Shown piece by piece: positions 1 to 8,901 of a DNA stretch of 64,000 nucleotides. The stretch is taken from positions 620,001-684,000 of the forward strand of contig NZ_CP032678.1 of the NCBI RefSeq assembly GCF_003627215.1. Direction: 5' to 3'. The DNA comes from Pseudomonas sp. Leaf58 (lineage in GTDB: Bacteria > Pseudomonadota > Gammaproteobacteria > Pseudomonadales > Pseudomonadaceae). Each line of letters opens with the position of its first letter. Position 1 is the first letter of the stretch. The notes under the pieces were generated by a model. The model had not been told where the DNA came from. It worked only from the letters and a program-made list of their open reading frames with translations, and ran no database searches. A program made the translations under genes and the position numbers.

Positions 1-516
1 ATCAAGGGTGCGATCAAGACGGACTTCGTCCTGAGCATTGAGATCCTCTCGATCGCCCTCGGTACCGTCCAAGGCGCCAGCCTGCTCAACCAGTTCCTGG
101 TCTTGAGCCTTGTGGCTTTCCTGGTAACCGTGGGGGTTTACGGCCTGGTTGCCGCCATCGTTCGCCTTGACGACGTTGGCTTGTACCTGGAGAAGAAGAA
201 AAGCGCCTTCGCTCAATCGATTGGTCGCAAAATTATCCTCAGTGCGCCTATTTTGATGAGGGTCTTAACCGTACTGGGCACGTTGGCGATGATACTTGTC
301 GGCGGTGGCATTTTGACCCACTCCATCCCTGTGCTGAGCGATGCCATGCACCTGGTGGAACATGCGGTCACTGCAGTGCCCCACGTTGGAAAAGCGCTGG
401 GCTTCGCAGTGTCCTTGATGGCTGAAGCTATTGTCGGCTTTGTTGCAGGTGCAGTGGTTCTCGCTTCCTTGAAGACGGTGTCCTGGCTCATCAAGCAGGT
501 TCGAATCGGATCGTAA
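1..516 (+). CDS. DUF808 family inner-membrane protein, 5'-truncated
   Basis: The reading frame is open from the first base of the window, so only the C-terminal ~171 residues are present. The segment contains the DUF808 (YedI-like) signature 'IKGAIKTDFVLSIEI' followed by several hydrophobic helices, around LSLVAFLVTVGVYGLVAAIV, ILMRVLTVLGTLAMILVGGG and the final AIVGFVAGAVVLASL. Members of this family are inner-membrane proteins of unknown function. The TTG at 103 is an internal codon, not a start. A good intrinsic terminator follows 14 bases after the stop, so the transcript ends here. Family assignment rests on recognition of the motif and topology. Confidence 0.85.
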   Translation: MKGAIKTDFVLSIEILSIALGTVQGASLLNQFLVLSLVAFLVTVGVYGLVAAIVRLDDVGLYLEKKKSAFAQSIGRKIILSAPILMRVLTVLGTLAMILVGGGILTHSIPVLSDAMHLVEHAVTAVPHVGKALGFAVSLMAEAIVGFVAGAVVLASLKTVSWLIKQVRIGS

Positions 517-530
517 AATAATGCACTGAT

Positions 531-556
531 AAAGCCCCAGCTATGCAGGGGCTTTT
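531..556 (+). terminator. Rho-independent terminator of the DUF808 gene
   Basis: AAAGCCCC and GGGGCTTTT form an 8-bp stem around a 9-base loop, with a short T run at the 3' side. The flanking A and T runs would let it work in both directions. Confidence 0.75.
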
Positions 557-652
557 GTATTCCGATGCGAAAGCATTGTGCTCGTGCCGGGGGCATTCGC
601 GCATGGTAATCCGACTTGGCCGGGTGTTACTCTGGGAAAAAAGAGGCTCATC

Positions 653-1186
653 ATGCTCACCCGCTATTTGGCCCCCTCGTTTGTGACATCCAGCTTTCTG
701 TACCATGGCAGCCCCCATCGACAGGGCGCCATAGCCTTCGGACTTCCAGGCAACCAGGCCCCCACCATCACCGCTGGGCAGCCGTTCTACGTGACCAACA
801 GCCTGAAATACGCCCGCCACTTTGCACGCGGAGGTGTCGTCTCGGCGCTGCAATTTACCCAAGGTGCCATCATCGACTTTCACCATCTCAAATTACTCGA
901 TCATCTGCTCGATATCTACAATCAGGATCCCAAGATTGTCCAAGACGATGGGCCATGGAACGAGGAGTTTGAGGGCAGCATTGACGGCAGCCCCTACCGG
1001 TTACTGGAGTCACCCGCTGTTATGCAGTACTTGCAGGATCAGGGATTTTCAGCAGTCTTTTTGCCCGAAGATATCGAACTGAATGTGACTGCGCTGGCAA
1101 TTCTCGACGCTGGGAGTGTTGAGTTTTCACACATGATGCCTGAAAGCATCCTCAGGCATCATGACGAGGCATTTGACGGGCCTTAA
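653..1186 (+). CDS. ADP-ribosyltransferase-like (ART-fold) protein
   Basis: A 177-residue protein. The N-terminal half has the pattern of ART folds found in toxins and polyvalent phage proteins: 'LYHGSP' (candidate NAD-binding His), then 'FYVTNSLKYARHFARGG' (a strand with Tyr followed by the FxT..A..FA helix), and a late 'QGFSAVFLPEDIELNVTALAIL' segment resembling the GYDGV...E-N...I strand. Such domains transfer ADP-ribose from NAD+ to a target, but no substrate can be read from the sequence. The start at 653 has AGAGG 8 bases upstream; an in-frame start at 578 has no ribosome-binding site. The gene stands alone. No antitoxin gene is adjacent. Activity is inference. Confidence 0.55.
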   Translation: MLTRYLAPSFVTSSFLYHGSPHRQGAIAFGLPGNQAPTITAGQPFYVTNSLKYARHFARGGVVSALQFTQGAIIDFHHLKLLDHLLDIYNQDPKIVQDDGPWNEEFEGSIDGSPYRLLESPAVMQYLQDQGFSAVFLPEDIELNVTALAILDAGSVEFSHMMPESILRHHDEAFDGP

Positions 1187-1270
1187 TACGTGTTTGGTAA
1201 CATTTTATGGATGGCTTCAGCCAACCACCAGCCTCACATCCATCAGAATCATCTTGGGTGGCTCATTACC

Positions 1271-1531
1271 CTAGAACACCAGACCGACCAGCCAGGCTCC
1301 GACCTTGAACAGAAGCCAGAAAATCAAACCCAGTGCCGCGAAGAACACTACGTAGCAGGCGCCGAACTCTAGCAGGTGCTTGACTTTCTGTCGTGGTGAG
1401 AGCTTGTCATAGCCATCCCACATGCCTCCCCAAAAATAGGCCATCAGGTACAAAATGAACCGAATAAGCATGGCTATTGGGTTTCTAGAGAGTACCCACC
1501 ACACCTTCAACGCAATTTTCTTCACAACCAT
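1271..1531 (-). CDS. Small two-helix membrane protein
   Basis: An 86-residue protein with two hydrophobic segments: NPIAMLIRFILYLMAYFWGG near residue 20-37 and a C-terminal helix (CYVVFFAALGLIFWLLFKVG) ending in AWLVGLVF. The loop between them is charged (DKLSPRQKVKHLLE). AAGGA lies 2 bases before the ATG, which is too close; the GTG at codon 3 would have about 7-base spacing and may be the true start. I do not recognise the family. Confidence 0.6.
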   Translation of the reverse strand: MVVKKIALKVWWVLSRNPIAMLIRFILYLMAYFWGGMWDGYDKLSPRQKVKHLLEFGACYVVFFAALGLIFWLLFKVGAWLVGLVF

Positions 1532-2007
1532 TTCCTTGTTTTGGTTTGGTCACGCTTAGCTGCTTGACCATTGTATTGCTGACAAACACCTCATGCCAAA
1601 CGACGGCTAAACCTGATAGTCGGCCCAAGCAGACATAGTGGATGATCTTGGCAACCATCTGGGCTAATGGAGGTGTTTTATAGGGCTCTGGGTATCCTGC
1701 AAGTCATCGAAGAGCCCCTCAACCCTAAGGATCTCACGAATGTCGTAGCACTTCCAGGGCTGATGGCCAATACAGCAAGTCCGCATTGAGTGCTTTGCCA
1801 AGACGCCCCTCGAATGTCGGTGACAATGGCTTGAAACGGGTCTTGAAGAATTGATTACTGGCAACTCGACATGAACCCCCGCCTGAATACCCGCTCGTAC
1901 GGCCCGTGGAGGAGCCTGAACCCTTGCCGAGAAACTCCGTTAAGACCTTGTTTCTTTGCGGTGATACACTGGGATGATTTAGCACAGCAGACGGAAGCGC
2001 CCCTCGA
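1532..2007. other. Intergenic region, no convincing gene
   Basis: There are 476 bases between convergently or divergently placed small genes. A minus-strand frame at 1734-2024 encodes a plausible-looking C-terminus (FKTRFKPLSPTFEGRLGKAL) but has no ribosome-binding site and overlaps the start of the next gene. It could be a gene remnant. No repeats or RNA structures stood out. Confidence 0.4.
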
Positions 2008-2415
2008 ATGAAAAGCATTGGCACCTACATCCTGGATGGCAAGACTCCCGTGGGTTGTGAAGACTATCTCCAGTGGTCGATTTGGCTAGGGACGGCTGAT
2101 CGAACCGTAGCGCTGACACGCGTCGCCAACGTGAAGATCAGCACCGTCTGCATCGGCGTTGACCTGAATCCTGAGAATATACCTCCACAGGTTTTCGAGA
2201 CGATGCTTACCCTGGTGGGTGGTGATGAGCTTCCCGCCACCGTGCAAAATGCCACGCGCCAATTCGCCAATCGGGGCAGACGATCGGGCACGTGGGATGA
2301 GGCGCAGCAGGTTCATGATGAATACGTTGCACTCGTCAAAGAGGCAGTTGCTGCTGCCAAAACGTCCATATCCAGGCAGGCAGTTAACGACAGCACCAAT
2401 GACCCTCAACTTTGA
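2008..2415 (+). CDS. Phage/plasmid-type conserved hypothetical protein
   Basis: A 135-residue protein beginning MKSIGTYILDGKTPVGCEDY. It matches a small family I know from phages and plasmids by its pattern 'YILDGKTPV...W..W......VA.T.V..V.ISTVCIGVDLN......FETML'. Function is unknown. The C-terminus is charged and probably helical (WDEAQQVHDEYVALVKEAVA). No strong ribosome-binding site precedes the ATG. Flanked by non-coding DNA on both sides. Confidence 0.6.
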   Translation: MKSIGTYILDGKTPVGCEDYLQWSIWLGTADRTVALTRVANVKISTVCIGVDLNPENIPPQVFETMLTLVGGDELPATVQNATRQFANRGRRSGTWDEAQQVHDEYVALVKEAVAAAKTSISRQAVNDSTNDPQL

Positions 2416-2653
2416 GGCTGCCTACATTTTCCGAAGCATCTCAACACAGGAATTCAGCGCCTAATCGCTCAGAACCTGAGTCCCTGAGCGGTGCATGCAA
2501 GAAACCATTCTACCAATTTACTTCTAAACCCAATAGAAGCTGGCCTCCTTGCCACGAGCATCATGGCATTGCAGCGATTGCTCGATGATAGCCGTCAATG
2601 GGTTACGTACATGCCCTACGCAGGTCACTCTTGCTTATCATGCCGTCTCAGAC

Positions 2654-3370
2654 CTACCTGTTCCATCGGGAGGGTTTGGCAATGGCATCCACGACATGCA
2701 CAGCCTGGATCGATGCGTCTTCGATGTACACAGAATCGCCGCCGCATACCCCGTCAAGCCGGCATTGTCCGTCTCTGCGGTAGATGAACTCCCTGAGCAT
2801 GCAAAGACCGCCATCAAGCTGAACCAACACCTCGTCGCCTGCCTGGCAAGGTTTCCCAGGCTCAATGACCAGGACTTCTCCGTTTCTGAAGCGTGGGGAC
2901 AGGTGATTGCCTGACAAGACCAGGCCATACGCTGCAGGATCAGCGCTATAGATGGATAAATGCCCAAAGGGCCCCTGCTCCAGATCAAAGCTCCTGGCAT
3001 CGCTCAGAAGGGCCTTGCAGCTCACAGGCACGCTACCTGTGAGTACTGGGAGGCGATAAGCTTCCACTTCGGTATCCACAATGCCTGGTAGCTTTGCAAT
3101 GAGCTCCATGGTGCTGGCCAGGCGCGGACTCACCTCCGAAGGACTGAAGCGAAGCACCAGCGCCAGCTTCAGCAAAGAGTCCAGGTTGAGCGCCATACGC
3201 CCGACCAGCAACTGACTAAACACGCTCTGTGCTGAAGCCCAGCCACAAGCCCTCCCCACCCCAGCCTGGGTGATTCGCTTACCCCGTAGCTTTGCTTGTA
3301 GTTGGCGTTCCTCAAAAATAGCCCGCAGCTTCTTCGACTCTTCGATCTGATGTTCAGGGATAATTTTCAT
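2654..3370 (-). CDS. HTH repressor with S24 (LexA/CI) fold, catalytic dyad missing
   Basis: A 238-residue protein. Residues ~30-80 form a lambda-CI-like helix-turn-helix (ITQAGVGRACGWASAQSVFS). Residues ~105-235 are a LexA/CI/UmuD-type S24 domain. In active members the Gly-x-Ser-Met-x-Pro motif carries the nucleophile. Here the equivalent site (154-159) reads GNHLSP, with His where Ser should be, and the general-base Lys is Arg in 'MLREF' (191-195). The fold is conserved but RecA-stimulated self-cleavage is not expected, so induction would need another signal. It is divergent from the gene at 3704, with which it may share a control region. Confidence 0.8.
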   Translation of the reverse strand: MKIIPEHQIEESKKLRAIFEERQLQAKLRGKRITQAGVGRACGWASAQSVFSQLLVGRMALNLDSLLKLALVLRFSPSEVSPRLASTMELIAKLPGIVDTEVEAYRLPVLTGSVPVSCKALLSDARSFDLEQGPFGHLSIYSADPAAYGLVLSGNHLSPRFRNGEVLVIEPGKPCQAGDEVLVQLDGGLCMLREFIYRRDGQCRLDGVCGGDSVYIEDASIQAVHVVDAIAKPSRWNR

Positions 3371-3703
3371 CGCGCAAATATATTAGCTGAACTGGTGAAA
3401 TGCAAAGAATCTCGGGCCAATAACAACCAACATTAGCGCTACTTGTAGATATCTGGTCGCAGAACTCCCATGCAGCTACAGGTGGACGAGGGCCCGGACT
3501 CCCAATGTTCTGTTGACATCGTCCGCCCATCGCCCTACATTTGCCCCTGAGCTTGCCCTCGCTCCGCCGACCACTGCGGGAAAATAAAGGCCGATGTACA
3601 ACCTGCTGCAACGCCAGCATTCAAAGCACAGAAGCCAATCCGGGCTGATGTGGCATGTCTAGTGGTCGAGATAACGTCATTTGCCTGGATCGGGAATCGT
3701 GCC
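3371..3703. promoter_or_regulatory. Divergent control region between repressor and Sel1-like gene
   Basis: There are 333 bases with no convincing gene. The repressor-proximal part is AT-rich (AAATATATTAGCTGAAC, 3377 on) and includes a small palindrome TAGCGCTA near 3434. These are candidate promoter and operator elements for the repressor, inferred only from position. Confidence 0.3.
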
Positions 3704-4690
3704 ATGAAGCCGAGCAACCTTCCTCCAAAACCCAAAGAGTATTCACTGCTGCTCTTGGGGAAACCCTATGCTGTACGCAAGAAAGTCTTTGATCGCAAAG
3801 AATTTCTGCTGCCTGGTGCCGGCAAGAACCCTACACGGGCTGAAGCCAAAAACGCTGCTGTGCACACCCCTGTCACTGAGATGGATGTGCTGATCTTTGG
3901 ATCGGAGAAGGTCTTCAATGACATCAGCCTCGCGTTCGATGCGCCAAAGCTGACCATCGCCATGCCAGGAGCCCCAGACACCCTTAGCCTCAAGGATCTG
4001 CAGGCCAGAGCAATCGAAGAATTTGCGCTGGAGGCGAAGGCGAACAAGGCGTATGACCTGTTCACCGTAAAACACCTCAAGCAGCATTACTCCGATGTGG
4101 TCGACAAGACCAAGAAGGCCTTGCTTGTCCGTTTTCGCGATGCCTTTTCCCAAAACGAGTTCGAGCCGCCGCTGAGCCCCGCCAAGCAAGGCATGGGGCA
4201 CAAAGCGGATGTCTTCAGCCATAATCTCGTCTGGGCGCCAGAGTCCTCCATTGCTACCTACAAGGCATTGGCAAGGCAAGGCCATGTCTATTCCCAGTAC
4301 CTCGCAGGGCTGCTACTCGCGATGCCGGTCGGCGGTCACAGCCCGTCATGCATCAGCTACCTGCTGATGGCGCACAAGAACAAGCATCCCAAAGCCTTGG
4401 GGGTGCTGGCTGAATACCTGTTGTTCCGGGATGACTACCTGGGCGCTGTCCAATGCGCGCTGCTCTCGATCGAAGGTGGAAACCGTGATGCCTACCGGGT
4501 CATCAAGCACACCTTTGGGATCAACAGCCAATTGGTCGTGAATCTGCCCAGTGGCATGACCTTCGGCACCGTCGTTTTGTTGCACGACTTGCATGAGACC
4601 GGGTTTGACAGCTTGCTCCAAGAGCATTGCCCAGACCTTGCCCCGTCGAAGGCAGTCTCCGAGACGCTGCTCCGCCAATTCTTGCGCTAA
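3704..4690 (+). CDS. Sel1/TPR-like repeat hypothetical protein
   Basis: A 328-residue protein from MKPSNLPPKP. GGGA about 8 bases upstream supports this start; an in-frame start at 3650 is possible. The N-terminal half is basic and has no recognisable domain. The C-terminal half has Sel1-like helical repeats: 'YKALARQGHVYSQYLAGLLL', 'LLMAHKNKHPKALGVLAEYL' and 'QCALLSIEGGNRDAYRVI'. These usually mediate protein-protein contacts. It ends 70 bases before the Shedu-like nuclease gene on the same strand, so the two may be cotranscribed. Its role is unknown. Confidence 0.6.
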   Translation: MKPSNLPPKPKEYSLLLLGKPYAVRKKVFDRKEFLLPGAGKNPTRAEAKNAAVHTPVTEMDVLIFGSEKVFNDISLAFDAPKLTIAMPGAPDTLSLKDLQARAIEEFALEAKANKAYDLFTVKHLKQHYSDVVDKTKKALLVRFRDAFSQNEFEPPLSPAKQGMGHKADVFSHNLVWAPESSIATYKALARQGHVYSQYLAGLLLAMPVGGHSPSCISYLLMAHKNKHPKALGVLAEYLLFRDDYLGAVQCALLSIEGGNRDAYRVIKHTFGINSQLVVNLPSGMTFGTVVLLHDLHETGFDSLLQEHCPDLAPSKAVSETLLRQFLR

Positions 4691-4765
4691 TGGCCGCCTG
4701 CGGCCTTCTGCTCCCATCCACATCAGCATCCAAGGTGCAGGCCCCTGTCCTGCCACGGGTTGCCC

Positions 4766-6487
4766 ATGCGAGTAAATGACATGACCGAGTCCACCAATCA
4801 GCAGCAGATCATCGACACCTTTGAGCGCCTGGTAAGCACGCCCCGCTCGATGCTCTCCGAGATCAAAGCCAAGCAGGCTTCCCCCCAAGTTCCAGAGCCG
4901 CGCAACCGTATCAAACGAAAAGGACTGGAAAGCCAGGCTGGTAAGAGAAAACCCGTGCGCAGCGCCCCACCGGAAAAACCCCAAGCGCCTACCCGCGACG
5001 AACATTCCATTCACAAAATGATCGTCGACCACCCTTTCCTCCTCCATACGCCCGAGCTCTTTGGTGGCGGCCTGTACCTCGATTCGGTGCTCAACAAGCA
5101 CCGACTCCCCTGCAATCTGATTCCTGACTTTGCCTATATCACCGCGCAAGACAGGGTCATCAAGATTACGCTGGTCGAGATCGAGCGCTCCGTGAAGGGC
5201 GTTTTTCACTCCCACATAAGCATGAGGTCAACGTTTCGAAGCGAAACGGTGGAGGCCATCAACCAGGTACGGGAATGGCGGGCGGCCATGGAAAATGACG
5301 ACATGCGTCGGGCCCTGCTGCGAAATCTGAGGCCCTTGTTCCAGAACTACCCGGTCGGCATTTTCGAACCTGACGGACATGTCTCCAACCTGGCCAGAAT
5401 CAGCCTGGGCTATGTCCTGGTGGTCGGTTCAGAAACGGTGGAAACACCCATCCAGCAGCAGATGATCGATGACCTGTACCTGCATGAGGACATCATCTTC
5501 ATGACCTACCCCATGATGATCCAGCGGCTCAGAACCGGGATACGCGCCAAAAACATGCTCAAGGTCGGGCCCAGGGGAATCTCGGTCGAAACCCTGGGGG
5601 CACCCACCCAACTGTTGAGCAAGGGCCCGGATGTCGGACTGCCTCGGGAGTTTGACACCGATGCCTACGGCATCAAGATGGCAGGTCTTGGATGGGCGCT
5701 CAGTGGGAACGCTCGACGGGCAAGCGCCGTCCATCCTGCCTCGATCAAGCAGATTTTCTACCGGGCCAATGGCCTGTGCGAGCAGCCAGGCTGCACTACA
5801 AAAATCATCCATGAGGGGGAGGTGCGGGGCCGTCTCAGGCACCTGTACAACGGCATTGATGACCTGAGTGACGTGGAGACCCTCTCGGACACCGATCATG
5901 TGCTGCTCATGTGTCACGAGCATGCCGATGCGCTCAACAAAGGCCAGGTCTTCATGTTGGGAAGACCACACCCATTAAATGATGCCCTCAAGCTACGCCG
6001 GCCTTACAGACCCCTGCTGGATGACGATGCTTACGCCTTCATCGGCGAATGGAACGATTCGAAGTCCCACCCCATTCTGGAAACGCTTGGAATCGACGCA
6101 GCGCTTGAACCGGAGCTCGCCCGACTTGTTCATTTGTGGTCAATGGCCGTAGCCTCCTTGCCCTGGGTTTGCCAGATCAAGCTGAGCCAGATTGTCAGGG
6201 ATCATTTCGATCCCAAGAACAGCTGGAACGTTGACCGGTCACGCCGATATGCCCATACCAACCGCGTGTGTCATTACCTCTGGCGTGCAAGCGTCATACG
6301 GGTGAATGACTTGGCACGACCTGGAAAGGAAATCGAGCCCACCGTGTTCAGCAAGACCCTCATCGATCGCGTGAACAAGCGCTTTGGTAGCCGCTCCATG
6401 GCTGCCATCAGCGCGTTGTGCGAGGCCAATGGCCGCAGGCTTGAGGAGGAGCTCAAAAGGGCCATCAGGGAGGCCCAGGAGGTCTGA
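4766..6487 (+). CDS. Shedu-like (DUF4263) nuclease with C-terminal HNH-like zinc module
   Basis: About 573 residues. Residues ~75-275 resemble the Shedu SduA/DUF4263 PD-(D/E)XK nuclease domain: 'HPFLL', then IPDFAY (Asp ~121), 'TLVEIERSVKG' (the E-x-E pair ~137-140), and the following 'AINQVREWR' helix typical of the family. Near residue 345 an HNH-like zinc-binding region appears: GLCEQPGCTTK, then DTDHVLLMCHEHADAL. Shedu proteins are single-gene anti-phage nucleases, and the extra module would make this a two-nuclease or DNA-sensing variant. The rest is helical. Starts at 4760 (TTG), 4766 or 4781 are all possible; none has a strong ribosome-binding site. The defence role is inference from family. 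Confidence 0.65.
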   Translation: MRVNDMTESTNQQQIIDTFERLVSTPRSMLSEIKAKQASPQVPEPRNRIKRKGLESQAGKRKPVRSAPPEKPQAPTRDEHSIHKMIVDHPFLLHTPELFGGGLYLDSVLNKHRLPCNLIPDFAYITAQDRVIKITLVEIERSVKGVFHSHISMRSTFRSETVEAINQVREWRAAMENDDMRRALLRNLRPLFQNYPVGIFEPDGHVSNLARISLGYVLVVGSETVETPIQQQMIDDLYLHEDIIFMTYPMMIQRLRTGIRAKNMLKVGPRGISVETLGAPTQLLSKGPDVGLPREFDTDAYGIKMAGLGWALSGNARRASAVHPASIKQIFYRANGLCEQPGCTTKIIHEGEVRGRLRHLYNGIDDLSDVETLSDTDHVLLMCHEHADALNKGQVFMLGRPHPLNDALKLRRPYRPLLDDDAYAFIGEWNDSKSHPILETLGIDAALEPELARLVHLWSMAVASLPWVCQIKLSQIVRDHFDPKNSWNVDRSRRYAHTNRVCHYLWRASVIRVNDLARPGKEIEPTVFSKTLIDRVNKRFGSRSMAAISALCEANGRRLEEELKRAIREAQEV

Positions 6488-6643
6488 TCACGTGGGTTGG
6501 TCAGGACTCAAGGACGAGTCCTGGGGTCGGGTAGAGCGGAAATCGGCGGCATTTACTTATCAACCATGCGACAAGCCCCTAGGCAATTACGAGGTAAGGC
6601 GGGCAAACGTCGTAGACGCCGAAATCAAGCTTTCTGGAAGAGC

Positions 6644-7420
6644 CTAAAGATCCTGCCGGTATTCAACGGGACGCCGTGAGTCTACCCGCTCCTTTTCTGC
6701 TATTTGACGCTTGAGAATTTTGATCCTTTTATACTCACGCGTGTTTTTCATGCTGGCATCTTTGAGAATCAGGGCTTCACGGTTGAACTGGCGATCCATC
6801 TCCTGATTTCGCTGGTAGTGGTGTAGAAGAATATTGATTACCCGCTGATTGGCGTTCGTGCGAGGTGCCAGGCTTTCCAGTGACTGCAAGCCCATGGCCG
6901 AGCCTTGGGGCCAGAAATTCTGAATGAAATCGTCAACGCTTCGACATTTATAGGCCACATCATAACTGAAATACCCCAAGGCTTTTACAGCCATGTCGAG
7001 TGACACTCTTCTGGGTATTTTCGCCCCTGCCTCTGCTGAAATCTTACTGATGAGCCAAGCGAAGCGTTTTGCCTGCCCCACGTACAGCCCAGTTGTCGCG
7101 CTGAGCATGAGTAAGATGTCTCCTATCCTGTCATTGCGCAGAACGTAGTCATGGTCGTCAGGCCAGCCTTGCAAATTGTTTGCAGCCAAAAAACCTGCAG
7201 CATGCTCACCCAGACTCTGAATTGCAAAGCGTGCGGTGATCTGTGGCTCATCTGGCTGTGGAGGGAGAACGGTGATTTCCATGACTGGTTTCGCTTCAGG
7301 ACGTTGGGGTGAATTAAGCCCTTGAAGACTCAACCGCACCGATATTTGAGCGCACTGGCGTGCGAGAAATGCGGTCATTCTAGATGCATATCTCCGACTA
7401 TGACCAGCACGACGAAACAT
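6644..7420 (-). CDS. Hypothetical protein
   Basis: Up to 258 residues. I do not recognise it. The first ~46 residues are basic and may be untranslated; MTAFLARQ (7378) or MEITVLPP (7282) could be the true start, and none has a good ribosome-binding site. The middle is hydrophobic-helical (DRIGDILLMLSATTGLYVGQ), and the C-terminus is strongly basic with a likely coiled coil (REYKRIKILKRQIAEKERVD). It is convergent with the Shedu-like gene and divergent from the tail-motif gene at 7617. Confidence 0.5.
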   Translation of the reverse strand: MFRRAGHSRRYASRMTAFLARQCAQISVRLSLQGLNSPQRPEAKPVMEITVLPPQPDEPQITARFAIQSLGEHAAGFLAANNLQGWPDDHDYVLRNDRIGDILLMLSATTGLYVGQAKRFAWLISKISAEAGAKIPRRVSLDMAVKALGYFSYDVAYKCRSVDDFIQNFWPQGSAMGLQSLESLAPRTNANQRVINILLHHYQRNQEMDRQFNREALILKDASMKNTREYKRIKILKRQIAEKERVDSRRPVEYRQDL

Positions 7421-7546
7421 TGTGGCAAGCCGTCAGCGAGCCAGGGAAACGAAGGCCGCGTATTCTAGGATGATCTAGGTCTTTGACCCTGCGCTCTGTG
7501 TACGATCATAATAGTTTAAAGATAGCCAAAGCAGGTGCAAGGAGCT

Positions 7547-7577
7547 GCTCGCAAGCCCCTCAATCAAGGGGGCGAGC
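7547..7577. other. Long hairpin in the leader of the 7617 gene
   Basis: GCTCGC-AAG-CCCCT and AGGGG-G-CGAGC can form an ~11-bp bulged stem with a short loop, 40 bases before the ATG. There is no T run, so it is more likely a leader structure than a terminator. Confidence 0.35.
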
Positions 7578-7616
7578 AAGCCGACCACCTGCAATAACAG
7601 AAGCAGGCTTTTTACC

Positions 7617-8816
7617 ATGACCACCAGGGCCGAAGCTCAAGCTCGACTGCAGCAGATCAAGGACACACACGAAGAGGTGTATGTCCAAAACCGCGCACTG
7701 AAAGCCATCGTTGCCATCTCCACCATCCTGGATGACTATGGCAGCTTGGGCGGCTTCTTCACTGCCTTGAACCTTCGCTCCAACAAGCAGAAAAAGGAGG
7801 CCTATCGGTACGTTGCCCTGTCGTTTGAGCAGGCGACTTCTGTGGATCATGGGGAACACAACCGATTCATGGGCGAGCTGCGTGGCCTGAAGCGCAACGC
7901 ACTCGAAAACATCAAATCGCAACCGCGCCATGAATTTTACGCATATTTGACAGATCGCTATAAAACAGACAATCCCAGGACAGTGTCGGGCACACCTGCT
8001 GCGCTGTGGGATGAAACGGGCGCGCTGATCCGCGATCCTTCGATCTTTGCCGAGTTCCAGAAGGAAAATATTCGCCATCAAGCTGAGCGATTTTTCGATC
8101 GGAACCCTCCCGCCTGGATGAATGCGTGTTCCAGTTTGGAGACGATGGATGAGGGCGATCGCAAGGAAATCGGACGACTTTTGCTCCAGATTCACGCGTA
8201 TATGCATGTCCCCGCCATGGATGAGCGCCGCCTCGCGCTTCGCCCATTCATTGATGTGAAAACCGAACTGTCCGAGACCATGGAGACCATGGATCTGCGC
8301 AACACCATGGCCAGGGCTACCCAGGACGACCTCAAATCACGGATCGTCAACTTCATCGAGATCGCAAAACATGAAGGTGAGGTCGATCTTGCAAAAGACC
8401 TGATCAAAGAGAACCTCCTCATCACGTTCAAGCGCAATCCTGGCGCTGCACAGCATCGTTCATCCACTGAGGTTTACATGAGCCTTTTGGATGCCTACGA
8501 AGGCATTGGAGGTGACCTGCAGCCGCTGAAGCATGAGATTTTTCACAGCAACCATAACCCCGAGCTGTCACCGCTCGAAATCATGATTGATCAGCTCAAC
8601 CCTTCCCAAGAAGGTCAGCTGGCCGAAGCTACAGCGTCGAATGTGATCGCTGGCGCCTTTTTCGAAAAGATCGGTAAGGCCGATTTACTGGAAGCCGACC
8701 TCAACCCGGAGCGATTACTGAAGGCCTATGCCTACACCAAGTCGAACATGCTGCGCGACAGGATCATGGACACTGAAGTCGTCGACGAACTATTGGCTAT
8801 GGATCTTGGCCTTTGA
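7617..8816 (+). CDS. DLGL-tail protein (singleton family), helical
   Basis: A 399-residue, highly charged, predicted all-helical protein with no signal peptide and no membrane segment. I recognise no catalytic motif. It ends LLAMDLGL-COOH, the first of eleven proteins in this window with this terminal peptide. The body shows no clear similarity to the other tail proteins. The start is supported by AGG about 9 bases upstream. It is monocistronic, with a strong inverted repeat just after the stop. Inference: the body is a structural or effector module and the tail a shared recognition signal. Confidence 0.65.
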   Translation: MTTRAEAQARLQQIKDTHEEVYVQNRALKAIVAISTILDDYGSLGGFFTALNLRSNKQKKEAYRYVALSFEQATSVDHGEHNRFMGELRGLKRNALENIKSQPRHEFYAYLTDRYKTDNPRTVSGTPAALWDETGALIRDPSIFAEFQKENIRHQAERFFDRNPPAWMNACSSLETMDEGDRKEIGRLLLQIHAYMHVPAMDERRLALRPFIDVKTELSETMETMDLRNTMARATQDDLKSRIVNFIEIAKHEGEVDLAKDLIKENLLITFKRNPGAAQHRSSTEVYMSLLDAYEGIGGDLQPLKHEIFHSNHNPELSPLEIMIDQLNPSQEGQLAEATASNVIAGAFFEKIGKADLLEADLNPERLLKAYAYTKSNMLRDRIMDTEVVDELLAMDLGL

Positions 8817-8829
8817 GGCTTCGCCTTGC

Positions 8830-8849
8830 GCCAGGGGTACACCCCTGGC
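8830..8849. terminator. Perfect inverted repeat downstream of the 7617 gene
   Basis: GCCAGGGG-TACA-CCCCTGGC is a perfect 8-bp stem with a 4-base loop, 11 bases after the stop codon. There is no U tract. It may be a weak terminator or a 3'-end stabiliser. Confidence 0.45.
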
Positions 8850-8901
8850 CGAAACCGCATCACGGCGAATGATCCAGCTTGCGGCGTCACTCGCAATCCA
8901 A

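Noticed and set aside
4346..5215. 289-codon minus-strand frame across the Sel1-like and Shedu-like genes
   Set aside because: It spans two real plus-strand genes and has no recognisable domain.
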